This document shows positions 8,912-17,857 of a stretch of DNA of 64,000 nt, piece after piece. A model generated the notes under the pieces. It was not told the origin of the DNA. It saw nothing but the letters and a program-made list of their open reading frames with translations, and did not search any database. The stretch is from Thioalkalivibrio sp. ALJ12. Lineage in GTDB: Bacteria; Pseudomonadota; Gammaproteobacteria; Ectothiorhodospirales; Ectothiorhodospiraceae. Position 1 is the first letter of the stretch. Each line of letters opens with the position of its first letter. The position numbers and the translations under genes are program-made. The stretch covers positions 496,001 to 560,000 of the forward strand of contig NZ_KB899538.1 in NCBI RefSeq assembly GCF_000378305.1. Direction: 5' to 3'.

Positions 8912-10948
8912 TCACTTCTGGCCATCGCCCGAGCCGTTGGCCGGCTTCTGATCGATGATCCAACGCTTAAGATGCGCGAAACGGTTCTCGAATTCTACCT
9001 TGTGCCGGTTACTGGTTCCGGCCATGGTCACCTGCGTCCCGCTGCCGTCTTCACGGCGTCGGGCGATGATCCACAGACGCTGATACGACACGTAAAACAT
9101 CAGGAAAATCCCGATGATCAGCATCACGCTGCCGGTGTACACCGTGCTTTGCCCCGGGGCGCGCGCAATCTGGAGACCGGAGGCCTCGCGGTGCTCGAAG
9201 TCGCTCAGGTGGAAATAGAACGGTGACTCGTAGAGGCTGATCGCGTTGATTGCGGAGACAGCGTCTTCCAGCCAGCGCTGCTCCTCTTCCTGGATCGAGA
9301 CCACACCCTCGTCTTCCAGGACCTCCATGTACAGGCCCTGTAGTCCGGCGTGCAGCACCCGCATCAGGAGCTGGCCGACCTGCTCGCGCTGTTCTTCCGG
9401 CACGCGGCGGTCAATCTCCGCGTGCACCGCGCCGTATCCGCCCTCGGCGAACAGGCGCATCAGCTCCGAGGTCGTCTGGGCGATCGCGGTGCCGGAGGGA
9501 TCGTCGGCCGCGACTTCGCGCGCGATGGTGTTGCGCACCTCGGCGTTGTGCAGCATTGCCAGGTAGGTGCGGAAACGGTCCAGCGAGTCATCGGCATCCG
9601 CCGGCAGGAACAGGTACACGAACTCGTCACTCGGGCTCTCGCGTACGCCACTGAGGAAGTACATCGCCCCTTCCTGCAGTGCAGGCCGCATGTAGTTGCG
9701 GTAGTAAAGCCCGTGCCCGGTGCGATCCATCAGGCGGAAATCGAAGCTCGGGCCCAGCTGACGGTTCTCGCGCTGGCCTTCTTCATTCAGCAGCGGTACG
9801 ACATTCTGGTCCTTGAAGTCGATGAACTCGATGATGCGCGTGTCACCCTGCGGGGTCGGGATTTCCTGCTCCTGGAATACGCGCCCGGGGACTTCCAGCG
9901 AGCGCAGGGCTTCGCCGCCGAGCGGGATCGCCTCGATATCGAGGCGGGTGCCGCCATCGGCGAAGCTGGCCTGGTAGATCGCGTACCCGTTGTAGATCAG
10001 CGGGTGGTTGACCGAGATGGTATGCCGCAGCGGCTCGTCGCGGTTGGGGTCATGGATCACGAGATCCGACTCGTAGGAGCTTTCCGCGCCGGTCGAGAAG
10101 CGCTCGATTCGGAACTCTTCCAGCTCGATACGAAACGGCAGTTGCTGGACGAAATAGCCCTCGCGCATCGGCAGGAACACCACGTCCGCGGAGGAGCCCT
10201 CCGGGATTTCGACCATGCCGCGGAACGAGGGATTGGAGACCGGCACCCAGGCCGAGCGCGGTACTTCGGACACCGGGACGCCCCGGGTCTCGATCTCGAT
10301 GATGCCCAGCCACTCTTTGGCCTTGAGCAGCGTCGAGCCGTCTGCCAGCGCGCCCACGCAGATCACCACGATCCCGACGTGGGTCAGCAGATAGCCGAGG
10401 CGGTTCCAGCGGCCCTTCATGGCCGCGATCACCGTCTGGCCCTCGGATTCCTTCTCGCGTGCCTTGAAGCCCTGGGCCTTCAGCACACGCCGGGCATGAT
10501 CAATGAATTCTTGCTGCGACTGGTCCAGCTCCCCGGTCGCGCTCGAGTGGAACGAGCGCAGGGACTTTTCCTTCACCTGCAGGTTGTAGCGCCGCAGGTC
10601 CTTCAGGATGCCCGGGCTCTGACGGTAGACGCAGAACGAGGTGGAGACCACCAGGAAGGTGACGATCAGCAGGAACCAGGTGGCGGAATAGACCTGATAA
10701 AGCCCCATGCCGGCAAAGATCTCGTGCCAGAAGGGACCGTAGTCGATCAGGTAGTCGGTATAGGGCTGGTTCTGGACGAGCACTGTACCGATTACGGAGG
10801 CGATGGCCAGTGCCACCAGCAGGGTGATCGCCAGGCTCATGGAACCCATGAACTCGACCAGGATGCGGCTGCGCCGCGGGGCGCGGGCGGACTTGCTGCG
10901 GGCACCGGTCGCGGGAGCAGACCCGGCCACCTGTTCGTTATTCGACAT
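8912..10948 (-). CDS. resB: ResB-like cytochrome c biogenesis protein
   Basis: Partner of CcsB in system II cytochrome c maturation, 678 aa from the ATG at 10948 (MSNNEQVAG). Another ATG 13 codons upstream is in frame but less likely. Four membrane segments are visible: about residues 35-55 (MSLAITLLVALAIAS), 85-110, 180-200 and near the C-terminus around 615-635 (VMLIIGIFLMFYVSY), with a large periplasmic domain between the third and fourth. This matches ResB topology. It is the first gene of the resB-ccsB-dsbA-like group and is separated from the cytochrome c4 gene by a terminator. Confidence 0.92.
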   Translation of the reverse strand: MSNNEQVAGSAPATGARSKSARAPRRSRILVEFMGSMSLAITLLVALAIASVIGTVLVQNQPYTDYLIDYGPFWHEIFAGMGLYQVYSATWFLLIVTFLVVSTSFCVYRQSPGILKDLRRYNLQVKEKSLRSFHSSATGELDQSQQEFIDHARRVLKAQGFKAREKESEGQTVIAAMKGRWNRLGYLLTHVGIVVICVGALADGSTLLKAKEWLGIIEIETRGVPVSEVPRSAWVPVSNPSFRGMVEIPEGSSADVVFLPMREGYFVQQLPFRIELEEFRIERFSTGAESSYESDLVIHDPNRDEPLRHTISVNHPLIYNGYAIYQASFADGGTRLDIEAIPLGGEALRSLEVPGRVFQEQEIPTPQGDTRIIEFIDFKDQNVVPLLNEEGQRENRQLGPSFDFRLMDRTGHGLYYRNYMRPALQEGAMYFLSGVRESPSDEFVYLFLPADADDSLDRFRTYLAMLHNAEVRNTIAREVAADDPSGTAIAQTTSELMRLFAEGGYGAVHAEIDRRVPEEQREQVGQLLMRVLHAGLQGLYMEVLEDEGVVSIQEEEQRWLEDAVSAINAISLYESPFYFHLSDFEHREASGLQIARAPGQSTVYTGSVMLIIGIFLMFYVSYQRLWIIARRREDGSGTQVTMAGTSNRHKVEFENRFAHLKRWIIDQKPANGSGDGQK

Positions 10949-11140
10949 GCTGAAACCTGCGTTGACCTTCGCGACTATGCGAAGCACCCCTGTCGGGGTT
11001 CAATTTCCTAGACAAACTGCACGGAAGTTTCGTGCAAACCCTGTTACTGGAGCTGGCCAGTTTCTCTGATCCGACCTGTCTGACGTGCCGAGCCCCCGCT
11101 CCATTCCCGGTGGCGGAAAAATTTGTCTGCCCCGGACAGC

Positions 11141-11169
11141 AAAAAAGGGGCGGCCTATGGCCGCCCCTT
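11141..11169 (-). terminator. Rho-independent terminator after cytochrome c4
   Basis: Read on the minus strand, an 11-bp GC-rich stem (AAGGGGCGGCC and its complement) closes a 3-base loop and is followed by a run of six T. It lies 45 bases past the cytochrome c4 stop codon and separates that gene from resB. Confidence 0.9.
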
Positions 11170-11213
11170 CCCTGGGAGGTTCGCCGCCCGGACTGCACGG
11201 CGCTCCGGCACGA

Positions 11214-11837
11214 TCAGTCGGACGACAGCCCGGCCATGTACTGTGACACGGCCTCGATGTCTTCGTCGGACATGCGCTGAACCACATTGCGCATCATCCG
11301 ACCCGCGTCGTTGGAACGCTCTCCGTCACGGAATTTGTAAAGCTGGTCCGCGCTGTAGGTGGCGTGCTGCCCCGCAACCTTCGGGAACATCGCCTCCGGG
11401 TTGCCCTGGCCATTCGGGCCGTGGCATGCGATGCAGGCGGCGACGTTCTGGGAGGGGATGCCGCCACGGTAGATGCGCTCGCCGCGTTCGACGACGTCTT
11501 CGTCGGCGGTTTCGGTGGTGATGGACTGCTCGGCGAAGTAGGCCGCCAGGTCGCGCATATCCTGCTCGTCCAGATCCGCGACTTCGCCCGCCATCAGCGA
11601 ATCATAGCGGGTCTCGCCTTCCTTGAAGTCACGCAGCTGCTTGACGGTGTACTTCGGGTGCTGGCCCGCGAGCTTCGGCCACTCCGGGTTGGTCGAGTTG
11701 CCGTCCGCCTGGTGGCAGGCCGCGCAGGACTGGGAGATTTCCTGGCCGCGCTGAGGATCGCCCGCCTGAGCCGCCGACAGCGGGAGCAGCAGGGAGACGG
11801 ACAGGGCAGCAAAGAGAGCGGAAAGCTTGTGGTTCAT
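11214..11837 (-). CDS. cytochrome c4, di-haem
   Basis: Periplasmic di-haem c-type cytochrome of 207 aa that carries electrons to terminal oxidases. A cleavable signal peptide ends at about residue 25 (AAQA). The two haem sites are CAACH at 38-42 and CIACH at 135-139, one in each half of an internally duplicated protein. Later methionines (for example in SLMAG and RMMRN) can serve as axial ligands. The length fits the cytochrome c4 family. It has its own terminator, so it is probably a single-gene unit. It is a plausible electron acceptor in sulfur oxidation and a substrate of the neighbouring maturation genes. Confidence 0.93.
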   Translation of the reverse strand: MNHKLSALFAALSVSLLLPLSAAQAGDPQRGQEISQSCAACHQADGNSTNPEWPKLAGQHPKYTVKQLRDFKEGETRYDSLMAGEVADLDEQDMRDLAAYFAEQSITTETADEDVVERGERIYRGGIPSQNVAACIACHGPNGQGNPEAMFPKVAGQHATYSADQLYKFRDGERSNDAGRMMRNVVQRMSDEDIEAVSQYMAGLSSD

Positions 11838-11917
11838 GATCGAAGATTCTCCTGCATGTAAATGCGTGCCGGGTCGGACCCGCGTTCCTTGTGCCCCTTG
11901 GCAGGGCGATCAACATG

Positions 11918-12200
11918 AAGGAAACACTGGTCAATGTACACCCTCGCGCTCGAGTCGCTTTTGCATGCGAACAAGGCGCGGCGACTGCCGTGCAGTCACT
12001 CTGCACAAGGGAGCCGCAACGCCGTTCGCGCGCAAAAGCGGCCGAGCCCCTGCATTGTAATGGGTTATGGGGTTGGTACCCCAGTTTCCCGATCCTGCGT
12101 TGCGCCGCTTGCGGGTAGAACCACTACCCGCAAGCGGCGCGCCTTGTCTCGGAAAACCTGGGGTACCAACGCGAGGGTGTACATTGACCAGTGTTTCCTT
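11918..12200. repeat. composite inverted-repeat element, copy A
   Basis: A 283-bp element with perfect 31-bp terminal inverted repeats, 11918-11948 and 12170-12200. The left arm opens AAGGAAACACTGG. A 77-bp core (11944-12020) is 72/77 identical to 52844-52920 in copy B. Between the core and the right arm there is an extra segment absent from copy B, annotated separately. There is no credible gene inside. It fills most of the 447-bp gap between the cytochrome c4 and engB starts and so lies in both upstream regions. Confidence 0.85.
12023..12166. repeat. nested hairpin insert inside element A
   Basis: This 144-bp segment is missing from copy B at the same position and is bounded on both sides by the 6-bp direct repeat CAACGC (12017-12022 and 12167-12172), which looks like a target-site duplication. 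It contains a perfect 17-bp stem (12102-12118 with 12124-12140, 5-base loop), enclosed by a 12-bp outer stem (12072-12083 with 12159-12170). Its GGTACCCC/GGGGTACC arms resemble sequence at 56780-56816. Confidence 0.65.
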
Positions 12201-12284
12201 GAGCGGCGCAGTTTATAGCACAATGCTAAATTGCGCTCAAAAATATTCCGAGCTCCGCACTCGGCCAAGGACGTCCCCCGCCCC

Positions 12285-12896
12285 ATGGAACCCCGTTTTC
12301 GCGAGACCGCCTTTATCAAGGGCGTGGCCCAGGTCGAGCAGCTCCCGGAGGATGACGGCATCGAGATTGCCTTCGCCGGGCGCTCGAATGCCGGCAAATC
12401 CAGCGCCCTGAATGCCCTGTGCGGGCGCAAGGCCCTGGCCCGGGTGGGCCGCACGCCCGGGCGCACCCAGGAAATCAACCTGTTCGCCCTGCCGCCGGAC
12501 GAGGCATGGCGGCTGGTGGATCTGCCCGGCTATGGTTACGCGAAGGTGTCCGCCGGCCAGCGCCAGCATTGGGATCGGCTGCTGGGGGATTACCTGCAGT
12601 CGCGCGAGTGCCTGGCAGGGCTGGTGCTGATCATGGACATCCGTCGTCCCCTGACCGAGCTCGACCGTCAGCTGCTGGAGTGGGTGCCGCTGGAGCGTTG
12701 CCAGTTGCACTGCCTGCTGACCAAGGCCGACAAGCTCTCGCGGCAGGCGGCCGACAAGCAATTGCACGCGACCCAGCGTGAGCTGGAAGGCTTGGGGATC
12801 GAGGCGACCCTGCAGACCTTTTCTTCATTGAAAAATCAGGGGGTCGATGACCTGCGCGGCCTGTTGACCGAGTGGCTCCAGCCGGTCGAAGACTGA
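12285..12896 (+). CDS. engB: ribosome biogenesis GTPase EngB/YsxC
   Basis: Small GTPase needed for large ribosomal subunit assembly, 203 aa. The G1 loop GRSNAGKSS is at 32-40, G3 is DLPGYGYA and G4 is TKAD, all intact. The ATG at 12285 gives the normal EngB length. A TTG at 12231 would add 18 unrelated residues. The ribosome site is weak (AAGG about 14 bases upstream). Its upstream region contains repeat element A, ending 84 bases before the start. Confidence 0.92.
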   Translation: MEPRFRETAFIKGVAQVEQLPEDDGIEIAFAGRSNAGKSSALNALCGRKALARVGRTPGRTQEINLFALPPDEAWRLVDLPGYGYAKVSAGQRQHWDRLLGDYLQSRECLAGLVLIMDIRRPLTELDRQLLEWVPLERCQLHCLLTKADKLSRQAADKQLHATQRELEGLGIEATLQTFSSLKNQGVDDLRGLLTEWLQPVED

Positions 12897-12934
12897 CCGT
12901 GGCCCGCCCCGGGCGCGAACTATGAACCCCAGAC

Positions 12935-12969
12935 AAAAAAATGCCCCGGCCTTGGGGAGGGCCGGGGCA
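12935..12969 (-). terminator. terminator of the polA-SCO unit
   Basis: On the minus strand a perfect 10-bp stem, TGCCCCGGCC with its complement, is followed by seven T. It lies about 180 bases past the SCO stop codon, and no gene intervenes. The T-run is on the minus-strand side only, so it does not serve engB. Confidence 0.85.
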
Positions 12970-13150
12970 AGATTCGGCCTCGACAGGGGGGAGCGAGGCC
13001 TGCCCGCTCAGGGAGAGAAGCGGGCTCGCGCTGGGCTAGAGCGCTTGTAACGTAAGAAAGCGTCAGTTGCCTTGAGTTCCATCCGTTCCCGAAAATGAAC
13101 GTGATTGGCTTCACACTCCTGAATGCAGCGCTCCTGTGGCTGTTGCCCCG

Positions 13151-13798
13151 TCAGTCATCGGTTCCCTGGGACTGGGCGTGTGCCCTCAGGGTCTCGACCA
13201 GATCGGCCGCGCTGGTCCCGTGAGGGTGAATCTCCAGCAAGTCGCCTTCGGGCCCGATCAGATAGGTCGATGAACTGTGGTCGATGATGTCGCCCATCGC
13301 CGAATCCGTTGCGCGGCGTTCGTAGAAGACACCATAGCGCTTAGCGGCGGGCTTCAAGTCTTCTTCGGATCCGGTGGCCGCGTGAATGTCGGCATGAAAA
13401 TGGGCCACGTAATCGGCCAGGCGGTCCTCGGTATCTCGTTCCGGATCGACGCTGATAAACACACCGTTCACCTGGCCCTGCAACTCTTCCGGCAAGCGGT
13501 TCAGCGCCCCGCCAATCCACCCCAGGCTGGTCGGGCAGGCATCCGGGCAGCTCGTATAGCCGAAATACAGCCAGACGTACTGGTCCGTGTAATCGCCCAG
13601 GTCGAAGCGCTCCGCGTGCGTGGCGACCGGCAGCTCGATCGGTCCGCCCTGTACCTCGTCGGCGATGGGCAGTTGCGCATGACCTGCAAGATCGCGCGGC
13701 GGCGGCTCGCCCGGCTCCAGAGTGACATACACCAGCAGAGCACCTGCGGCGACCACCGCGAAGGCCCAGAAGAGACTGCTGACGGGGATACGGTTCAT
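13151..13798 (-). CDS. SCO1/SenC family copper chaperone
   Basis: Membrane-anchored thioredoxin-fold protein of 215 aa that helps load copper into cytochrome c oxidase. One N-terminal membrane helix spans about residues 9-26. The CxxxC copper site is C84/C88 (CPDACP) and the copper-ligand His is H174 in DHSSSTY, all conserved. The ATG at 13798 lies 10 bases after the preceding stop; an upstream in-frame start would overlap that gene. Last gene of a polA-13809-SCO unit ending at the 12935 terminator. Confidence 0.9.
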   Translation of the reverse strand: MNRIPVSSLFWAFAVVAAGALLVYVTLEPGEPPPRDLAGHAQLPIADEVQGGPIELPVATHAERFDLGDYTDQYVWLYFGYTSCPDACPTSLGWIGGALNRLPEELQGQVNGVFISVDPERDTEDRLADYVAHFHADIHAATGSEEDLKPAAKRYGVFYERRATDSAMGDIIDHSSSTYLIGPEGDLLEIHPHGTSAADLVETLRAHAQSQGTDD

Positions 13799-13808
13799 AA
13801 GGGGTTCA

Positions 13809-14303
13809 TCAGTGATCGCGGGCAGTGACAAAGCGGAATTGTACGAAGGCGGCCTCGGATTTGCCTGCCGGCATCGCGGTGGCTGCCCAGGTCATGGATT
13901 CGGTGGTACAGAGCGGCAGCGTGGTCGTGCCGCGGTAGCGGCCATCACCCGTGTGTTCCAGGCGCGGGCGCTGGTAGCCCATATACATTTCGACTCCGGC
14001 CAGGTCCAGGTCCAGGGCCTCAGGGTTGTTCAGCGCGGTCTGCGCCGCGGCATCCAGCTGCAGGTCCAGCGTCAGCTCCCGCAGCATCGGTACCGGGCGC
14101 GGCGTGATCTCCAGGCGCACCTCGCCGCCCTGTGCCAGGGCGGTGCTGCAGGGGCCGGCATTCAGGTCGCAGGCCTGTGGCTGGACGATCGGCACCTCGG
14201 CGGCGCCACTGTCCAGGTAGCGTTCGGCCAGCATCCAGGCGCTCGCGAGTAGCAGCAGCGCGACCAGCCAGGCGGCGATTCGGTTGAAGCGATGGGCCAG
14301 CAT
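13809..14303 (-). CDS. membrane-anchored protein of unknown function
   Basis: A 164-aa protein with an N-terminal hydrophobic helix at about residues 9-26 and a soluble, probably periplasmic, domain carrying three cysteines (CDLNAGPC and LCTTE). The family is not recognised with certainty. It sits 5 bases after polA and 10 before the SCO chaperone. Pairing with SCO suggests a role in cytochrome oxidase or copper biology, but this rests on position only. Confidence 0.7.
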   Translation of the reverse strand: MLAHRFNRIAAWLVALLLLASAWMLAERYLDSGAAEVPIVQPQACDLNAGPCSTALAQGGEVRLEITPRPVPMLRELTLDLQLDAAAQTALNNPEALDLDLAGVEMYMGYQRPRLEHTGDGRYRGTTTLPLCTTESMTWAATAMPAGKSEAAFVQFRFVTARDH

Positions 14304-14308
14304 GGGGG

Positions 14309-17011
14309 CTAGTGGGCGTCGTCCCAGTTGGCGCCGACGCCGACGTCTACGACCAGTTCCACGTCCAGGTCGGCGGCCCCGCTCATGGCCTTGCGCACCA
14401 GCGTGTTCAGGTCCTCCACCGCCGCGTCGGCCACCTCGAACACCAGTTCGTCGTGCACCTGCATGATCATGCGCGCGTCAATCCCGGTGTCCTCGAGGTC
14501 GTGCGCGACCCGTACCATCGCGCGCTTGATGATGTCGGCGGCCGTGCCCTGCATCGGGGCGTTGATCGCGACACGCTCGGACTGCTGGCGCCGCGCCCCG
14601 TTGCGGCTGTTGATCTCCGGCAGGTACAGGCGGCGGCCGAACAGGGTCTCGACGTAGCCGTTCTCGCGCCCGGAGGCGCGCGCCCGTTCCATGTAGTCGT
14701 GCACGCCGGGATAGCGGCTGAAGTAGCGGTCGATGTATTCGCGCGCCTCGCCCTGCTCGATGCCGAGGTTGCGCGCCAGGCCCCAGGCGGACATGCCGTA
14801 GATCAGGCCGAAGTTGATCGCCTTGGCCGCGCGGCGCTGATCGCCGGAGACCTGCTCCGGGTCCAGCCCGAAGACCTCGGCGGCGGTTGCGCGGTGGATG
14901 TCCTGACCCTCGGCAAAGGCCTTCAGCAGGCCGGCATCCTGCGACAGGTGAGCCATGATGCGCAGCTCGATCTGCGAGTAGTCTGCCGCCAGTAGCTGGT
15001 GGCCCTCATCCGCGATGAACGCGCGGCGGATGCGCCGGCCGGCCTCGGTGCGCACCGGGATGTTCTGCAGGTTCGGCTCCGAGGATGACAGCCGCCCGGT
15101 GGCCGCCCCCGCCTGGTGATAGGAAGTGTGCACCCGACCGGTCTCCGGGTGGATGCGCCGGGGCAGGGTCTCGGTGTAGGTGCTGCGCAGCTTGGACAGG
15201 CCGCGGTGCTCGAGGATCAGGCGCGGCAGGGCGTAGTCGTCCGCCATCTGCTCCAGCACGTCCTCGGCGGTGGAGGGCTGGCCCTTGGGTGTGCGCCGCA
15301 GTACCGGCAGGCCCAGGCGTTCGAACAGGATCTCCTGGATCTGTTTGGGCGAGCCGAGGTTGAACTCGCCGCCGGCCTCCTCGAAGGCCTCGCGCTCGAT
15401 GCGCTCCATCTCGGCCAGCAGCTCCTGGCTCTGCTCGCCGAGCCGATCCGGGTCCACCTTTACGCCGACGCGTTCGATATCCGCCAGCACCGGGACCAGC
15501 GGCATCTCGATCTCGCGGTAGACAAACGCGGGGCCTTCGGCCGCCTGCAGACGTGGCTGGAACACCGCATCCAGCTGCAGGCAGATATCAGCGTCCTCGC
15601 CGGCGTAATCGGTGGCGATGCCGATATCCACCTCGGCGAACGGGATCTGCTTCGCCCCCTTGCCGGCCACGTCCTCGTAGTGCGTGGTCTTGTAGTCCAG
15701 GTGGCGCTCGGCCAGGGAGTCGAGGTCGTGGCGGTTGGCCCCGGCGTCCAGGCAGAACGACTCGAGCAGGGTGTCGTCGACGATCCCGCGCAGGGTGATG
15801 TCGTGATTGCCCAGCACGTTGCGGTCGTACTTCAGGTGATGGCCCAGCTTGCCGTGGCGCTCCGACTCCAGCCACGGTTTCAGGCGCTCGAGCGTCTCCG
15901 AGCGCGGCAGCTGCGGCTCGGCATCCGGCCCGGTGTGTGCCAGCGGCAGGTAGTACGCGGTGCCCGGCTCGAAGGCGAAGGACATGCCGACGATCTCGGC
16001 GCGCATCGCATCCAGGCTGGTGGTCTCGGTGTCGAAGGCGACTCGGTCGGCCTTGTCCAGACGCTCCAGCAGCTCGGCCAGTTCGGCCTCCTCGCGCAGC
16101 GTCCGGTAGTCGCCCTTCGCCTGCGACGGGCCCGGATTGCCGTCAGCGGCCTCGTCCTCGCTACCCTCCAGCTCCGCGCGCCAGCGGGTGAAGCCGTAGC
16201 GGCGCACCATCTCCAGCAGGCGCTCGTGATCCGGCTCGCGGATGTTCAGGTCGTTGGGGCCGGCATCCAGCTCGACATCGCGCTTGACCGTGATCAGTTC
16301 GCGCGAGGTGGGCAGGCGCTCGGCCGCGGCGCGCAGGTTCTCGCCGATCTTGCCGCCGATGTCGTCGGCCTGCTCGAGGATGGTGTCGAGATCGCCGTAC
16401 TTCGCGATCCACTTGGCCGCGGTCTTGGGGCCGACCTTGTCCACGCCCGGGATGTTGTCGACGCTGTCGCCCATCAGCGCGAGGTAGTCGACGATCTGCT
16501 CCGGGGCCACGCCGAATTTTTCCTGTACGCCCTCGCGGTCCAGCGTGACCCCGCTCATGGTGTTGACCAGGGTGATGCGGTCATTCACCAGCTGGGCGAG
16601 GTCCTTGTCGCCGGTGGAGATCACCACGTCATGCCCGGCTGCGGCGGCCTGATCGGCCAGGGTCGCGATCACGTCGTCGGCCTCCACGCCCTCGACGCAC
16701 AAAAGTGGCAGGCCCATCGCCCGCACGAGTTCGTGCAGCGGCTCGATCTGGGCGGCCAGCTCGTCCGGCATCGGCGGGCGGGTGGCCTTGTATTCCGGGT
16801 AGATGTCGTCGCGGAAGGTCTTGCCCTTCGCGTCGAACACCACCGCCATGTGTTCCGGGCCGTAGTCCGCGCGCAGCTTGCGCAGCATGTTCGCCACACC
16901 AATCATCGCCCCGGTCGGGGCGCCATCCGGCGCGGTCAGCGGCGGCAGGGCATGGAAGGCCCGAAACAGATACGACGAACCGTCGACCAGAACGAGGGGG
17001 GCTTGTGACAT
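14309..17011 (-). CDS. polA: DNA polymerase I
   Basis: Repair and Okazaki-fragment polymerase of 900 aa. The three domains are in order: 5'-3' exonuclease (about 1-290, starting LVLVDGSSYLFRAFHA), 3'-5' exonuclease (about 320-510, with the metal-binding DTETTSLD motif, indicating active proofreading) and polymerase (about 510-900, with DYSQIELR, the KAINFGLIYG O-helix and the QVHDELVFE motif). Start at 17011 (MSQAPLVLVDG) matches the family N-terminus. Divergent from the LOG gene across 118 bp. Confidence 0.96.
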   Translation of the reverse strand: MSQAPLVLVDGSSYLFRAFHALPPLTAPDGAPTGAMIGVANMLRKLRADYGPEHMAVVFDAKGKTFRDDIYPEYKATRPPMPDELAAQIEPLHELVRAMGLPLLCVEGVEADDVIATLADQAAAAGHDVVISTGDKDLAQLVNDRITLVNTMSGVTLDREGVQEKFGVAPEQIVDYLALMGDSVDNIPGVDKVGPKTAAKWIAKYGDLDTILEQADDIGGKIGENLRAAAERLPTSRELITVKRDVELDAGPNDLNIREPDHERLLEMVRRYGFTRWRAELEGSEDEAADGNPGPSQAKGDYRTLREEAELAELLERLDKADRVAFDTETTSLDAMRAEIVGMSFAFEPGTAYYLPLAHTGPDAEPQLPRSETLERLKPWLESERHGKLGHHLKYDRNVLGNHDITLRGIVDDTLLESFCLDAGANRHDLDSLAERHLDYKTTHYEDVAGKGAKQIPFAEVDIGIATDYAGEDADICLQLDAVFQPRLQAAEGPAFVYREIEMPLVPVLADIERVGVKVDPDRLGEQSQELLAEMERIEREAFEEAGGEFNLGSPKQIQEILFERLGLPVLRRTPKGQPSTAEDVLEQMADDYALPRLILEHRGLSKLRSTYTETLPRRIHPETGRVHTSYHQAGAATGRLSSSEPNLQNIPVRTEAGRRIRRAFIADEGHQLLAADYSQIELRIMAHLSQDAGLLKAFAEGQDIHRATAAEVFGLDPEQVSGDQRRAAKAINFGLIYGMSAWGLARNLGIEQGEAREYIDRYFSRYPGVHDYMERARASGRENGYVETLFGRRLYLPEINSRNGARRQQSERVAINAPMQGTAADIIKRAMVRVAHDLEDTGIDARMIMQVHDELVFEVADAAVEDLNTLVRKAMSGAADLDVELVVDVGVGANWDDAH

Positions 17012-17129
17012 CAATGCGGTATCCGTGCGGAAGGTGCGCGCCATTCTACAGCCCCGTTTTGTGCCGCGACCATTTGTACCGACCCGGGGCGCCCGTTACG
17101 CTTGGCCTTCGACACGAGGAACCCTCCGC

Positions 17130-17855
17130 ATGAACGACCGCGAACGCGCCGAACACCCCGGCCTGCGCCCGATTGACGACTCCGCTCTGACCCGCGAAAG
17201 CTGGAAGATCTTCCAGATCATGGCGGAGTTCGTGGAGGGCTTCGAGCGCCTGGCGCACATCAAGCCATCCGTGAGCATCTTTGGCTCCGCGCGCTTTCCA
17301 CCCGGACATCCGCATTACCAGCTGGGCGAAGAAGTCGCCCGCCAGCTGTCGGATGCCGGCTTCGCGGTGGTGAGTGGCGGCGGCCCGGGCATCATGGAGG
17401 CTGCCAACAAGGGCGCCTTCGCCGGGCGCTCCCCCAGCATCGGCCTGAATATCCAGCTCCCCCACGAGCAAAGCGCCAACCCGTATCAGGACATCAGCCT
17501 GGGGTTTCGCCACTTCTTCTCGCGCAAGGTGATGTTCGTGAAATACGCCTCCGCCTATGTGGTCCTGCCGGGCGGTTTTGGCACGCTGGACGAACTGGCG
17601 GAGATTCTGACGCTGGTGCAGACCGGCAAGACCCGGCGCATCCCGATCGTGCTGGTCGGCTCCGAATTCTGGAAGGGGCTGCTGCACTGGTTCGACGACA
17701 CTCTTGTGTCCGAAGGCACAATCGATGCCGAGGACCTGAAGCTATACTCGTTGGTGGATGCCCCGGAAGACGTGGTGGACGTGATCTTCGAGCATTACGA
17801 GGCGCGCAGCTTCGAGCCTTCCGCGGAAGAAAAGAAACGCATGATGGAGCTGTGA
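17130..17855 (+). CDS. LOG-family protein (TIGR00730)
   Basis: A 241-aa Rossmann-like protein of the LOG / 'lysine decarboxylase-like' family. Members hydrolyse nucleoside 5'-monophosphates such as cytokinin ribosides or AMP. The family motifs are intact: SGGGPGIMEAANKGA at 82-96 and PGGFGTLDE at 147-155. A GAGGA ribosome site precedes the ATG at 17130. It is followed immediately by the DUF2782 gene. In bacteria the in vivo role is usually unclear. Confidence 0.88.
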   Translation: MNDRERAEHPGLRPIDDSALTRESWKIFQIMAEFVEGFERLAHIKPSVSIFGSARFPPGHPHYQLGEEVARQLSDAGFAVVSGGGPGIMEAANKGAFAGRSPSIGLNIQLPHEQSANPYQDISLGFRHFFSRKVMFVKYASAYVVLPGGFGTLDELAEILTLVQTGKTRRIPIVLVGSEFWKGLLHWFDDTLVSEGTIDAEDLKLYSLVDAPEDVVDVIFEHYEARSFEPSAEEKKRMMEL

Positions 17856-17857
17856 GC

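Noticed and set aside
12231-12284. TTG start giving engB 18 extra residues
   Set aside because: The added residues do not resemble the EngB N-terminus, and the ATG at 12285 gives the normal length.
12920-13114. 64-codon minus-strand frame between engB and SCO
   Set aside because: It overlaps the terminator hairpin, lacks a ribosome site and has no recognisable content.
15116-17008. 630-codon open frame antisense to polA, with similar long frames antisense to resB (9350-11011) and aprA (37700-39553)
   Set aside because: Mirror frames of strongly conserved genes in GC-rich DNA; no recognisable motifs, starts or ribosome sites.
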